Positions 7,822-16,976 are shown, counted from the stretch's first letter. The stretch: 42,954 bases of DNA from Actinomycetota bacterium (GCA_021324045.1 JAJPJV010000039.1:1-42954); one strand, 5' to 3'. The notes: generated by a model not told the origin, from the sequence alone. Numbers and translations: made by a program.

Positions 7822-9652
7822 GCAAACCTGGCGTTCGCTGCTGTGGTCGGTCACGGCGCTGGCCGAGACCCTCGGCAGGCCCTCGGCTGGTGACGAAGAC
7901 GAGCTTGAAGCCGCGTTGCCCTGGCAGGACGCCTCGACCGACGTCGCCACCTACCGCAGGTGGTTCGCCTCCCAGCTCGAGACGCGATCTCTGCGGCCGC
8001 GGCGCCCTAGCCCCGAGCCCCCGGTCACCTTCAGCGTCATCGTGCCTGTCCACCGGCCCGAGCTGTGGTATGTCGAGCGGTGCCTCGATTCGGTGCGTGC
8101 GCAGCACTACGAGCACTGGGAACTGTGCATCTGCGACGACGGATCCGCCGACCCCGCGCTCACCGAGCGCTTGGAGCGGCTCGCCGCGGCTGATCCCCGC
8201 ATCAAGCTCACCGCCAACCCCACCCCGACGGGGATCTCCAGGGCGTCCAATGCTGCTGCGGCGATGGCTACGAATGAGTTCCTTGCGTTCGTCGACCACG
8301 ACGACGAGCTCGATCCCGACGCGCTGGCGCTCGTCGCCGAGGCGATCGCACGCGTCCCCGACGCAGACGTCGTCTACACCGACGAGGACCGCCTCGACCG
8401 CGAGGGCCTGCCGTGCTTCCCGCACTTCAAGCCCGAGTGGTCACCGGAGCTGTTGGCGTCGTTCCCCTACCTCGGCCACCTCCTTGTCGTGCGCCGGAGC
8501 CTCTTCGAAGCCGTGGGCGGCTTGCGTCCGCACACCGACGGGAGCCAGGACTACGACCTCATGCTGCGGACGACCGAGCTCGCTCGAGCCGTCGTCCACG
8601 TCCCGGTCGTCCTCTACCACTGGCGCATGATCCCCGGCTCCTCCGCAGGTGACCCCCAGGCCCGACCCTGGGCACACGAGGCGAGCCGCCGGGCCCTCGC
8701 CGAAGCCCTCGAACGCCGGGGCGAGGATGCCGACATCGCACCCGGTCCGTTCCCCGGTGCCTACCGGGTCCGGCGCAGGGTCAAGGGGAACCCCTCGGTC
8801 AGCGTCATCGTGCCCTTCCGTGACCACCCGTGGCTCCTGCGCTCCTGCGTCGACGCGCTGGGGATCGATGCCGGGCACGATCGCTTCGAGGTCGTCATCG
8901 TCGACAACGACAGCGAAGAACCCGAGACCCACGCGCTCATCGACCTTTTAATTCAGCGACCCAACGTGCGCCTCGTCCGGGCTCCCGGCCCGTTCAACTG
9001 GTCCGTCGTCAACAACGTGGCGGCGTCGACCTGCGACACCGACGTCTTGTTGTTCATGAACGACGACGTGCGGGCCCAAGGACGGGGCTGGATGTCGGCC
9101 ATGCTCGGCCATGCCCTGCGGCCGGAGGTCGGCGTCGTCGGCGCCCGGCTGGTCTTCCCCGATGGCTCGGTGCAACATGCCGGAGTCATCGTCGGCATGG
9201 GGGTGCTCGCCGCGCACCTCATGCACCACCTCCCGGCCGATCAGACCGGCTACATGGCCTGGCCTTCGATGACCCGGGAGTACAGTGCCGTCACCGGCGC
9301 GACGATGATGTGCAGGCGCCAGGTCTTCGAAGAGTTGGGCGGCTTCGACGAGGAATACGAGGTCGCCTTCAATGACGTGGACTTCTGCCTCCGGGCGCGC
9401 GAGGCCGGGTACCGGGTCGTCTACACGCCGGACGCCGAGCTGGTCCACGACGAATCGAAGACCCGAGGACTGTCCGGCTACGGCCCCGACCACCGGCGCT
9501 TCCTCCAGCGTTGGTCGCAGATCCTGCGCGACGGTGACCCCTTCTTCAGCCCGAACCTCAGCCGGTTAGAGTTGCGCTGTGTCGTGCGCCCGCTCGACGA
9601 GGATGACCGGTGGGAAGAGATCTGCGGGCTGAGGAGCTTGTCGAACGCCTGA
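7811..9652 (+). CDS. Two-domain family 2 glycosyltransferase (rhamnosyltransferase/O-antigen type)
   Basis: 613 residues with two GT-A domains in tandem. The first (about 74-280) has FSVIVPVHRPE, CDDGSADP and the metal site VDHDDELDPD at about 162, then VVYTDEDRLD. The second (about 328-580) has VSVIVPFRDH, VDNDSEEPET, LFMNDDVRA at about 416, a GATMMCRRQVFEELGGFDE acceptor segment and NDVDFCLRAREAGYRVVYTP. Such double enzymes add successive sugars to surface polysaccharides. ATG at 7811 overlaps the upstream stop by 11 bases. A TTTAATTCAG patch at 8946-8955 is unusually AT-rich for the gene. The next gene begins inside its 3' end. Family certain, sugar specificity unknown. Confidence 0.93.
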   Translation: MDAEQTWRSLLWSVTALAETLGRPSAGDEDELEAALPWQDASTDVATYRRWFASQLETRSLRPRRPSPEPPVTFSVIVPVHRPELWYVERCLDSVRAQHYEHWELCICDDGSADPALTERLERLAAADPRIKLTANPTPTGISRASNAAAAMATNEFLAFVDHDDELDPDALALVAEAIARVPDADVVYTDEDRLDREGLPCFPHFKPEWSPELLASFPYLGHLLVVRRSLFEAVGGLRPHTDGSQDYDLMLRTTELARAVVHVPVVLYHWRMIPGSSAGDPQARPWAHEASRRALAEALERRGEDADIAPGPFPGAYRVRRRVKGNPSVSVIVPFRDHPWLLRSCVDALGIDAGHDRFEVVIVDNDSEEPETHALIDLLIQRPNVRLVRAPGPFNWSVVNNVAASTCDTDVLLFMNDDVRAQGRGWMSAMLGHALRPEVGVVGARLVFPDGSVQHAGVIVGMGVLAAHLMHHLPADQTGYMAWPSMTREYSAVTGATMMCRRQVFEELGGFDEEYEVAFNDVDFCLRAREAGYRVVYTPDAELVHDESKTRGLSGYGPDHRRFLQRWSQILRDGDPFFSPNLSRLELRCVVRPLDEDDRWEEICGLRSLSNA

Positions 9653-10170
9653 GTGCGCGCGCGGACGACCCGGCCTGGTCCTCGTTGCCGGTCTTCCCTC
9701 CCCTGCCGAGGATGGGCGACGCAACGCGCCTTCACCAGCATGCGGGGCTTGCGTACGCGCATGCACACTGGGCCCTCCCCGACCACTACGTCGCCGACCC
9801 CTCCAGGGTCCACGGTTGGCGTCGCCTCGCCAGACGCGCCAAGCGTGCAGCCGCAAGCGTCGTGTTCCGTGCCCTCAGGCGGTACCTCCATGAAGAGCGC
9901 GAGCTGCTCGGCCACCTCGTCCGGCTCAACGACGCCATGGCCGCGCGCTGTGACGCGCTCAGCGACGCCTACGACCGCCTTGCCGAGGAGCTCGACGATC
10001 GCCTGGGCATGGTGACGCAATCGATCGAGGAGTTGATGGTCCAGCTTCACCATCGCACCATGGCCGATCGCGCCAGCAAGGAGAAGGGTCCGACCGCCGA
10101 CGCAGGGACCAACCACGTTGGGGTCCCTGCGCGCGCCGAGCTCGGCACGCGCGACCCACACGGCGCGTGA
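9610..10170 (+). CDS. Hypothetical protein of the glycan cluster, basic and helical
   Basis: 186 residues, not recognised. The GTG at 9610 with GAGGATG upstream overlaps the GT2 gene by 43 bases, so coupling is likely. N-terminal part: acidic helix (RAEELVERL), a Pro-rich patch, then an aromatic/His-rich stretch (HQHAGLAYAHAHWALPDHY). The middle is strongly basic (GWRRLARRAKRAAASVVFRALRRYL), and the rest is a long heptad-like helix (about 95-155) ending in a hydrophilic tail. The basic patch followed by a coiled coil resembles the ends of the two methyltransferases nearby, suggesting membrane-surface or complex-forming helices. The function is not known; position implies a role with the glycosyltransferases. 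Confidence 0.65.
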   Translation: MGRDLRAEELVERLSARADDPAWSSLPVFPPLPRMGDATRLHQHAGLAYAHAHWALPDHYVADPSRVHGWRRLARRAKRAAASVVFRALRRYLHEERELLGHLVRLNDAMAARCDALSDAYDRLAEELDDRLGMVTQSIEELMVQLHHRTMADRASKEKGPTADAGTNHVGVPARAELGTRDPHGA

Positions 10171-10191
10171 CGCGGGTGCCCCCATGAGCCG

Positions 10192-11460
10192 ATGACCGCA
10201 ACGGTCGTCGTGCTGACGAACGATTGGCCCTCTGGCGGCTCGACGTCGCAGCACAGGGACGAACGACCGTTCATCACGCGGCGCATTGCCGGCGCGCTGG
10301 CGATCGATGCCGAGGTCACGGTGGTCACCCCACAAGGCGACCGCTCCACCGTCGCGCCCGATGGCGCCTTCACGGTGCACTCGCTCGGCCACGGGGTCGA
10401 TCCCGACCGCGCGCTGCAGGAGGCCTTGGTGGTCGAGGCCCTCCGCGCGGGGGGGTGCGAAGTGCCCAATGCCACATCCCCGAGCCCTGCCGAGAGGGGC
10501 GAGCGAGACCTGAGCACCGGGAGCGACTGGTCGGCCCCCGGTGCCCCCAGGCGCGCAACCCTTGTGGACCATGCTCGGCGCTGGATGCGTGCGGGTCGAG
10601 ACCCCTGGCGCGGCGCCGAGGCCCTCTTCGAGGCGCTCCAGCCTGACCTCGTCGTCGTCGCCGGTTCCCGGCACCTCGGCATCTCGGAGCTGCTCGACCA
10701 GGTCGACGCACCGGTGGCGCTCCTCCCCTTCGGAGAGGACGCTCGCCTCCTTTCGCTCGGTCTCTACGACCAGCTCGCCGCGCGTGCCTCGGTCGTCCTG
10801 GCGACCTCCGCCTACGAACGCGCGGTCCTGGCGCAGGCGATCCCGGCCTCCCTGGCGCGCCTGGAGTCGGTGGGCTTGTTCGTCCCCGTGCACCCCGGTG
10901 CCAGGCGCGAGCCCTATCCCGTCGTCGACGACCGGCGCTACGTGCTCGTGCTCTGCCCGGAACCACTCAAGGCGCCCTCGGGCGCCGCGACGTTCGCCCG
11001 GCTCCTCGGACGACGGCGCTTCCCCCACGCCGTCGTGGTGTCGCACCCCGACGCGCTCGTACTCTGGGAGCGCGGCGTTCACCGCTGCTTTGATCCGATC
11101 ACCCGCGCGCTCGACCTTTGGCGGCTCATGGCTTGGGCCTTCTGCACGGTGGACCTCCGTCCCGGCCGGTTCCTCGCGCTGACGGTCATCGAGTCGCTCC
11201 GCTACCAGACCCCGGTGATCGTCCCTGACGGTGGCGTCGCCGCCGCCCACGCCCGCGACGGCGACGGCGGTCTGTGGTTCCGGGACGCCGCCGAGCTGAT
11301 CGCGGCCGTCGAGCTCATGGCGGAACCTGAGGTCGCGGAGCAGCTCGGTCGACAGGGCGCCCGTTACGCCGATGCCTGGTATGGATCGAGCGAGACCTTC
11401 GTCCAGCGGGTCCGCGCCGCGACCACCATCACCAGGGCCTCCTCGACCCCCAAGCCGTAG
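10192..11460 (+). CDS. Glycosyltransferase, GT-B (group 1/GT4-like)
   Basis: 422 residues. The start VVVLTNDWPSGG is followed by an acceptor-side Rossmann half with VTVVTPQGD. The second half has VLVLCPEPLKAPSGA, then the nucleotide-sugar part FLALTVIESLRYQTPVIVPDGG with the E-containing motif seen in GT4 enzymes, and GLWFRDAAELIAAVELM. The N-terminal half is more divergent than usual. Begins 21 bases after the hypothetical gene, so it closes the rightward run of methyltransferase, GT2, hypothetical, GT4. The next gene converges on it with a 40-base gap. Family is supported by the C-terminal motif; substrate unknown. Confidence 0.8.
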   Translation: MTATVVVLTNDWPSGGSTSQHRDERPFITRRIAGALAIDAEVTVVTPQGDRSTVAPDGAFTVHSLGHGVDPDRALQEALVVEALRAGGCEVPNATSPSPAERGERDLSTGSDWSAPGAPRRATLVDHARRWMRAGRDPWRGAEALFEALQPDLVVVAGSRHLGISELLDQVDAPVALLPFGEDARLLSLGLYDQLAARASVVLATSAYERAVLAQAIPASLARLESVGLFVPVHPGARREPYPVVDDRRYVLVLCPEPLKAPSGAATFARLLGRRRFPHAVVVSHPDALVLWERGVHRCFDPITRALDLWRLMAWAFCTVDLRPGRFLALTVIESLRYQTPVIVPDGGVAAAHARDGDGGLWFRDAAELIAAVELMAEPEVAEQLGRQGARYADAWYGSSETFVQRVRAATTITRASSTPKP

Positions 11461-11500
11461 CGCGGGTCTTCAGCGCCACGGCAATGGCGGCGCTCATCCC

Positions 11501-12304
11501 TCAGCCCCCGATGCCGGCGATCCAGTCCTCGATGATGGCGTTGACCTCTTCGGGCCTCTCCTGGTGCAACCAGTGACCGGACCCCTCGAAGCACACCGTC
11601 GCCGAACCGGGATGCCGGAACACCCGCTCGGCGACTGCCGCGCGCGCAGGGTCGACGAAGAACGACAGGACCGGTCGCTCAAGGCGGCCGAGGTACGGTG
11701 CCGAGCTCGACTCTAAGGCGAAGGGCCGCGCACCACCGATGAGCCCGGTGATGGTCTTGCGAAGCACGTGCTCGGGCACCCCCGCGGCGCGCCGGTTGTG
11801 CCACGTGGCAAGCGATCGCGGGGTCGAGGGGCCGTGGGTGCCCGCGTTGTCGAAGAACCGTCCCGCCGTCTCGCCGGGATCGCCTTCCTCGTACGCGCGG
11901 AGGGCTGCTGCCAGGTACGGGGCCTGGTCGTCGGGGAGGAGGAAGCCCGGGTCGATCGCCACGACCCCGCGCACGAGGTCAGGGCGCTCGACTCCGACCG
12001 AGGCGGCAACGGCACCGCCGAGGGAATGCCCGAGCACCGTCACCGGCGCGCATTCCAGGTGTTCGACGAGGGCGATTGCGTCGGCGGCCAGCGACAGGAT
12101 GCCATAGCCCTCCGCCGGATCGCTCGAGCGCCCGTGGCCACGCAGGTCGTAGGCGATGACGCGATGACGGCGCTCGAAGGCCGGCAGCTGCCAGGACCAG
12201 TCGTGGGAGTCACAGCTAAAGCCGTGGACGAAGAGCATCGGAGACCCTGGCCCACCTTCGTCGGTGAAGAACAGGCGCGCACCGCGCAGCTCGACGAACG
12301 CCAT
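11501..12304 (-). CDS. Alpha/beta hydrolase
   Basis: 267 residues, full-length alpha/beta hydrolase. LFVHGFSCDSHDW gives the oxyanion region, AYDLRGHGRSSDP the usual second strand, and VLGHSLGGAVA the nucleophile elbow with Ser94. Asp218 (FFVDPAR) and His244 (GSGHWLHQERPEEV) complete the triad. The lid region (about 125-200) is charged and variable. It starts 4 bases after the stop of the GT4 gene at 12309, so both form one leftward operon. Likely an esterase or similar hydrolase; its pairing with a glycosyltransferase might mean removal of an acyl group from a glycan or lipid, which is inference. Confidence 0.88.
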   Translation of the reverse strand: MAFVELRGARLFFTDEGGPGSPMLFVHGFSCDSHDWSWQLPAFERRHRVIAYDLRGHGRSSDPAEGYGILSLAADAIALVEHLECAPVTVLGHSLGGAVAASVGVERPDLVRGVVAIDPGFLLPDDQAPYLAAALRAYEEGDPGETAGRFFDNAGTHGPSTPRSLATWHNRRAAGVPEHVLRKTITGLIGGARPFALESSSAPYLGRLERPVLSFFVDPARAAVAERVFRHPGSATVCFEGSGHWLHQERPEEVNAIIEDWIAGIGG

Positions 12305-12308
12305 CAGC

Positions 12309-13706
12309 TCACCGGACCGTTCCGGCCTCTCGATGCGCCACCGTCGTTGCGGCGCGCTCTTCGAGGACCTCTTCGTAGAGCTCGATCAACTCGTCCACCT
12401 CGTCGTCGAGTGACCGCACCATTGTGGCACGCGCGCCGGCGGTCAGCCGTGCCCGCAGGGCGGGGTCGTCGAGAACGCTCGTGACCGCTCGCAGGAGGCT
12501 TGCGGGCTCGCCATGGTCGTAGACGATCCCGTTCTCGCCGTCGCGGATGACATCGACCATCCCGAAGCCCGCCGCGCGGTTGGCGATCACCGGGAGCCCC
12601 GCCAGCAGGTACTCCCGGGTGACGCGGTGGAACGTCTCGAAACGCGAGGTCGACAGGCCGACGTCGGCATCAGCAAGGATCCCCGGAAGCTCCTCGTAAC
12701 GGTACGGGCCGACGCATTCGACGCGGGGGTTGCAAGCCAACAGCGGCGCGACCACCTCGACCTCCCCTCCGCCGTAGAGCCGGAGGCGGTAGTCATCGCG
12801 GCTGAGCATCGGCGGCGCGGAGAACGCCTCGACCACGGCGCTCTGGCCCTTGGCGCGATCGAAGGTCGCGGCGAGGCAGAACACGACGGGCCCGTCGCGC
12901 GGTGGCCGCTCCCGGGTACCCCAGCGTGCCGTGTCGATGCCCATCTCGATCACGCGGACCCGGCGGGGATCCAGGGGCAGCGTCGCTTCGAAGTACGCCC
13001 GCCAACCTGGCGTCGAGAACACGATGCGATCGAAGAGCGCGCGGAACTGCCCTCGAGCCCGGGCGCGCTTTGCCCGGAGCTTCCCGAGGAGCACCGCGCG
13101 CCGCTGTGCACCGATCGAGGAACCCGGGCCGTCCCCGGCGCCCGGCATCGTGCGCTCCGGCAACGGGCCCCATTCCCCCGGGAGCAGCGCCGCGATGCAG
13201 TCCGCGCAGTGCTCGACGGTGATCGGGGCCGCGCAGTAGCCGGCGGGGCCGGAGCACGGCGAGACCGGCGCGACCAACCCGCAGAGATCTTCGGCACAGC
13301 TGACGGTCCGCACGACGGGGATCCCCGCCGCAGCGGCGATCTCCGGCCAATCGAGGGGAAGGTGGACGTTGTCGACGACGTGGACGAGGTCCGGGGCGAT
13401 CGAGCGAAGCAGCCGACGGAACGCGCTCGCCACCGGGCCCTCCGGGCGTCTGGGCGCCGACGGTGCCTCGATCGACCAGTACGAACCCAAATACGGCGTC
13501 GGCGGCACTGCCACGCGAAAGAAGCGCTCCCCGGGAGCGCGTGCTCGTCGAGGATCGCTCGCGTCGGCGTTTCCCGGGCTCGCGTAGACGACCGTCGCCT
13601 CCCACCCCCGCTCCGCGACCGCGGTGGCGTACCCGTAGGCGACAAGCGGCGTTCCCGTGTACTCCTCGGGAGGAAGACCGTGGACCAGGTAGAGGATCTT
13701 GGGCAT
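12309..13706 (-). CDS. Glycosyltransferase family 4
   Basis: 465 residues from the ATG at 13704-13706; a TTG just upstream is less likely. GT-B fold: N-terminal LYLVHGLPPEEYTGTPLVAYGYATAVAERGW without the quoted order broken, a HVVDNVHLPLDWPEI acceptor segment, then a Cys-rich loop (CAEDLC, SPCSG, GYCAAP, EHCADC) of eight cysteines seen in some GT4 proteins. The donor half has VFCLAATFDRAKGQ, VECVGPYRYEELP, then DVGLSTSRFETFHRVTREYL and LPVIANRAAGFGMVDVI. The ribosome site is weak. Forms an operon with the hydrolase downstream. Acts on the cytoplasmic face on lipid-linked glycans or capsule precursors; donor unknown. Confidence 0.9.
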   Translation of the reverse strand: MPKILYLVHGLPPEEYTGTPLVAYGYATAVAERGWEATVVYASPGNADASDPRRARAPGERFFRVAVPPTPYLGSYWSIEAPSAPRRPEGPVASAFRRLLRSIAPDLVHVVDNVHLPLDWPEIAAAAGIPVVRTVSCAEDLCGLVAPVSPCSGPAGYCAAPITVEHCADCIAALLPGEWGPLPERTMPGAGDGPGSSIGAQRRAVLLGKLRAKRARARGQFRALFDRIVFSTPGWRAYFEATLPLDPRRVRVIEMGIDTARWGTRERPPRDGPVVFCLAATFDRAKGQSAVVEAFSAPPMLSRDDYRLRLYGGGEVEVVAPLLACNPRVECVGPYRYEELPGILADADVGLSTSRFETFHRVTREYLLAGLPVIANRAAGFGMVDVIRDGENGIVYDHGEPASLLRAVTSVLDDPALRARLTAGARATMVRSLDDEVDELIELYEEVLEERAATTVAHREAGTVR

Positions 13707-14444
13707 CAACCAGCGGCGTCTTTCGGCCCAGACGCCGACGACGGCAACCGACTATGGCTCGCCGGCGTCAGCAGGCCTCGTCGTCGGGCCCGATCGTAAA
13801 GGGTGTGGCGGTGTTGATCGAGCGGCTCGGCGTCCCGGCGGGTCGCTCGGACCCGCCAGCACACCGACGTCATGTGCACCCGGTTCATGCGTACCCGGGT
13901 CGTTCGGGTCGTGTTCGGCCGTCGTGTTCGGGTCCTTGCCATGGAGCCGATGCACCCGTCGAAGATCGCGAACTGTCCTGGCGCCAGCTCGAGCAGGGTG
14001 ATCGAGGGCTCCCGAATCCTTCGCCGGCTTCGTCGATCCAGACGGCCCCTCGTTCCCCAGGCATCGGGCAACGGCAGCCACCATGTCCGGATGGACGCCG
14101 ATGTCGGGGATTCGTTGGAAGGTGCAGGATCAGCGGCGACCGGAGCCACGACCTCCCGAACGAACCCGCGGGCCGAAGGGCGAAGCGCCGGGAACGTCTC
14201 GGATGTGCCTGTGGAGCCAAGTGCATTGATCGGCTTCTCGGGTGAAGCACGGGTACCCGGCGCAGCTTTGACGGGAGTCCGAGAGCTTGCCAAGGCCGAT
14301 CATGCCCCCGACGGTGTCGGGAGATCGTCATGAGATCGCGCGAACGATCGAGGTTGCCCGCCTCATTTCCGACCGTCCCCCCACGCTGCGGCCCCAGAGC
14401 AGATCGCTGCGAGCCGATCGTCGTGATCGACCCCAACCGCCCGA
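13707..14444. other. 738-bp region without a convincing gene
   Basis: Several overlapping frames are open on both strands but all are Arg/Pro/Ser-rich and switch frame when one tries to follow sensible protein segments; the minus strand holds the best scraps (around 13960-14080, for example EPSITLLELAPGQFAIFDG). At 13888-13935 near-repeats of TCGGGTCGTGTTCGG occur. This may be a decayed gene. I see no RNA gene or clear hairpin. Confidence 0.4.
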
Positions 14445-14684
14445 TCAGCGTGGGTGGTATTGGCTCGCGCTGACCTTGGCGAGCCGGATGACCGGTCGAT
14501 CGAGCCATTCCTGGCACTCGGCGCAGAGGGAAGGTCCCAGGTGGGGATGCTGCTCCCGGCACCGCTGCAGCGCCTCAGCCTCGAGCCGGCGCCGGTGCTC
14601 GTCGCACCACTGATCGAGGCGGTATCCCGCCCCGAGCGCGGACCATCGGCACCCACAGGGGTCAACAACCGTTGCCGCCACCAT
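14445..14684 (-). CDS. Small Cys-rich protein, unknown function
   Basis: 79 residues from the ATG at 14684, which has AAGGGGAG seven bases upstream; an in-frame ATG at 14717 is less well placed. Cysteines come as CGC near residue 10, WC near 27, one near 43, and CAEC near 56, with HRRRLEAEAL between, so the seven may bind zinc. Composition is unlike the Arg/Pro-rich noise around it, and the combination of a good ribosome site and spaced Cys residues suggests a real gene. It stands alone, with FabH 100 bases downstream on the same strand. Not recognised; possibly a zinc-binding accessory or regulatory protein. Confidence 0.55.
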   Translation of the reverse strand: MVAATVVDPCGCRWSALGAGYRLDQWCDEHRRRLEAEALQRCREQHPHLGPSLCAECQEWLDRPVIRLAKVSASQYHPR

Positions 14685-14783
14685 GACGATTCTCCCCTTC
14701 TCGCTGCGAGAAATCAAGCACTATTTCCTACCTGTGCTCATGGCGTGGGGGTGAGGTAGCCCCGGGGCGGGGCGCCAGCAGGG

Positions 14784-15755
14784 TCAGGGCAGGACGACGA
14801 CCTGACCGCAGAAGGACAGGCCGCCACCGAAGCCGATCAACAGCGCGACGTCTCCCGAGTGGGCCTTGCCGTCGGCGAGCAACCGGTGCACGGCGAGCGG
14901 GATGCTCGCAGAGGAAGTGTTCCCGGAATCGACGATGTCCTGACCCACGACGACGTCGTCGTCGAGCCCGAGGCTCCGTACGAGGAGATCGGTGATGCGC
15001 TGGTTCGCCTGGTGGGGCACGAAGACGTCGATGTCGCCCATCTGCATCCCGGCGGCCTCCACCGCAGCTCGGGCAACCGAGGGAATCGTCTCTCCGGCCC
15101 AGTGGAACACGCGACGGCCCTGCATCCGGATCGACGGCTTGCCGAGGTCCTTGTCGGCGATGAACTCGGCGTAGCTCGGGGAGAGCAGCAAGGTCTCGCC
15201 GCGCTTGGCGCTCGAGCCCCACACCGGCGGGCCGACGCCGGTCTCGGACCCGCTCCCGATCACCACCGCGCCGGCACCGTCGGCGAAGATGAAGGCCGTT
15301 CCCCGGTCGGTGCGATCGGTGATGTCGCTCAAGCGTTCCACACCGATGACCAGGACGTGGTCGACGGTGCCGCCGCGGATGAGGTCCCGTGCCAACCCGA
15401 GGCCGTAGCAGAAGCCGGCACAGGTGACGTTGAGGTCCATCGCTGCGGGCTCGATGCCCAGCGACGCCGACACCTGGTGGGCGACGGGCCAGATGGGCTG
15501 CGTCGACGTGCAGGTGGCCACCATGACCATGTCGAGGTCCTCGGGCTCGAGCCCCGCCCGTTCGAGGGCCTCCCTGGCGGCGGCCGTGCCCATCATCGCG
15601 TGGGTCTCCTCCGGACTGGCCCAGCGACGAGTCCGGATCCCGCTGCGCTCACGGATCCACTCGTCCGTGGAGTCCAGCCATTGGCAGACCTCGGCATTGT
15701 CCACGACCCGGTGGGGACGGTAGGCGCCGATTCCCTCGAGGATGGGAGCTCTCAT
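14784..15755 (-). CDS. fabH: 3-oxoacyl-ACP synthase III (FabH/KAS III)
   Basis: 323 residues, the usual length. It carries the Cys-His-Asn triad of KAS III: Cys112 (NVTCAGFCYGL), His248 (PHQANQR) and Asn279 (SGNTSSAS). The end GFGGGLSFCGQVVVLP is also typical. It condenses acetyl-CoA or a branched acyl-CoA with malonyl-ACP to start fatty acid synthesis in the cytoplasm. The open frame extends upstream to 16001, but homology begins at the ATG 15755, so I start there. There are no other fatty-acid genes beside it, so it is an isolated copy; a role in a specialised lipid rather than bulk synthesis is possible. Divergent from the hypothetical gene at 15804, 48 bases away. Confidence 0.93.
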   Translation of the reverse strand: MRAPILEGIGAYRPHRVVDNAEVCQWLDSTDEWIRERSGIRTRRWASPEETHAMMGTAAAREALERAGLEPEDLDMVMVATCTSTQPIWPVAHQVSASLGIEPAAMDLNVTCAGFCYGLGLARDLIRGGTVDHVLVIGVERLSDITDRTDRGTAFIFADGAGAVVIGSGSETGVGPPVWGSSAKRGETLLLSPSYAEFIADKDLGKPSIRMQGRRVFHWAGETIPSVARAAVEAAGMQMGDIDVFVPHQANQRITDLLVRSLGLDDDVVVGQDIVDSGNTSSASIPLAVHRLLADGKAHSGDVALLIGFGGGLSFCGQVVVLP

Positions 15756-15803
15756 CGGCCCTGCATTCTTGCCGATGATCGGTGCTGCGGCGAAGATGGC
15801 GCC

Positions 15804-16490
15804 GTGCCGAAGCACGCCCGCCGTCGCCACGGCGGCCGCCCGGCGCTGCTGCGGCGCCACCTCGCAACCGTCGTGGTCGCCCTCGTCCTGATCGGGGCAG
15901 GCCTCGGGGTCGCCGATCTCGCCGGCACATTCCGCGCGACCCACGCCGGACAGGCGTCCATCCTCCAACGGCGACGCCCGCCAGCCACCTCGAGCGGTCA
16001 AAAGCGAGCGCGGATGGCGCGATCGAGCCCGCCGATGATCGAGCTCGGCTTCGGTCGCCAGGCGCGCGTGGAGGATCCCGCGAGCACCGGGATCATCTCG
16101 GTCACCGTCTTCTCACTCGCTGCGACCCCGAGCCCCACCCCCGGGCAGGCCCTGTGGGTGGCCGACATCGCCACGTGCGCCGGCGCCTCGGGTTCGCTCG
16201 AAGGGCCCCAGCTCGCCTACTTCGCCCTGATCCTGGCGAACGGGACCGCGGTCGCACCCTCGCCGCTGGCGAGCGCGGTGAACCCGAGCCTCACGACGGT
16301 GACCACCCTCGACCCGAACAGCTGCGGTCGGGGCCTGCTGCTCTTTGCGACCCCGACGCCAGCGCGACCGGTGGCCGTGCGCTACGAGCCCGATCCCGCC
16401 CACCGCTACCTCTGGGAACGCCACACCCGGACTCCATCGCTTCGAGCGCCCGGCTCCCGACGCTCGAAGGATGCCCCCGAACCGGGGTGA
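15804..16490 (+). CDS. Membrane-anchored hypothetical protein
   Basis: 228 residues from a GTG with a weak ribosome site. A basic start (KHARRRHGGR) leads to one hydrophobic helix (about 17-38, LATVVVALVLIGAGLG), then a low-complexity linker and a probable beta-sandwich (about 75-205) with SVTVFSLAATP, ALWVADIATCAG, YFALILANGT and GLLLFATPTPARPVAVRYEP. The two cysteines may form a disulphide. The layout resembles DUF4352/telokin-like lipoproteins or anchored proteins that display an Ig-like domain, but I cannot confirm this. It ends 3 bases before the convergent PEBP gene. The start could be later. Confidence 0.65.
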   Translation: MPKHARRRHGGRPALLRRHLATVVVALVLIGAGLGVADLAGTFRATHAGQASILQRRRPPATSSGQKRARMARSSPPMIELGFGRQARVEDPASTGIISVTVFSLAATPSPTPGQALWVADIATCAGASGSLEGPQLAYFALILANGTAVAPSPLASAVNPSLTTVTTLDPNSCGRGLLLFATPTPARPVAVRYEPDPAHRYLWERHTRTPSLRAPGSRRSKDAPEPG

Positions 16491-16493
16491 TCC

Positions 16494-16976
16494 TCAGCTC
16501 GTCGCGGGAACTCGGAAGCGCCCGGTCAAGGTCCCTGAAGCGAGGACATGGCCCCGGATGAGGAAGCGGAACTTCGCATAGGTGGTCAGCGCGTCCGCGC
16601 CGATGTCGTCGGTGTCGAGCGCGTAGACGGTGAACTGGTAGCGGTGCGGAGGGTCGCCGGGAGGGGGCGCCATGCCACCATAACGGCTCTCCCCCCAATC
16701 ACTGAAGCCATCGACCCCTGGACCCGAAGCCCCGGCCGCGAGCGCGTGGACGTCCGCGGGGATGCCGAAGCGAACCCAGTGGGAGAACCCCACCGTCGTC
16801 GGGGCGTCGGGGTCGTAGCAGGTGACGGCATAGCTCCTCGTCCCTTCGGGGCCCGGGCTCCACGACAAGTCGGGGCTGAGATTGCTGCCCCCGACCATCG
16901 AGTGTGCCGCGGAGATCGGGATCATCTCGCCCTCGTGGAACAGCGTGCTCTGCACCGTCAGGACACCTTCGGCCAT
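16494..16976 (-). CDS. YbhB/YbcL family Raf kinase inhibitor-like protein (PEBP)
   Basis: 160 residues, the usual length. It has both PEBP signature segments: CYDPDAPT at 53-60 followed by HWV with His66, and YGGMAPPPGDPPHRYQF near 98-114, plus FTVYALD. The fold binds phosphate-type ligands; the bacterial role is unclear. ATG at 16976 with AAAGGAA upstream. Cytoplasmic, no signal peptide. It stands between a convergent hypothetical gene and a divergent epimerase gene, so it is probably transcribed alone. Confidence 0.93.
   Translation of the reverse strand: MAEGVLTVQSTLFHEGEMIPISAAHSMVGGSNLSPDLSWSPGPEGTRSYAVTCYDPDAPTTVGFSHWVRFGIPADVHALAAGASGPGVDGFSDWGESRYGGMAPPPGDPPHRYQFTVYALDTDDIGADALTTYAKFRFLIRGHVLASGTLTGRFRVPATS

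Noticed and set aside
9478-11250. 590-codon minus-strand open frame
   Set aside because: Antisense to the GT2, hypothetical and GT4 genes; no protein features.
13706-14293. 195-codon minus-strand frame in the gap after the GT4 gene
   Set aside because: Only a short segment looks protein-like, the rest is Arg-rich and has no ribosome site; kept as unresolved region.
14859-15803. Upstream extension of the 15804-16490 gene
   Set aside because: It is antisense to fabH; the protein signal (basic start and membrane helix) begins only at 15804.
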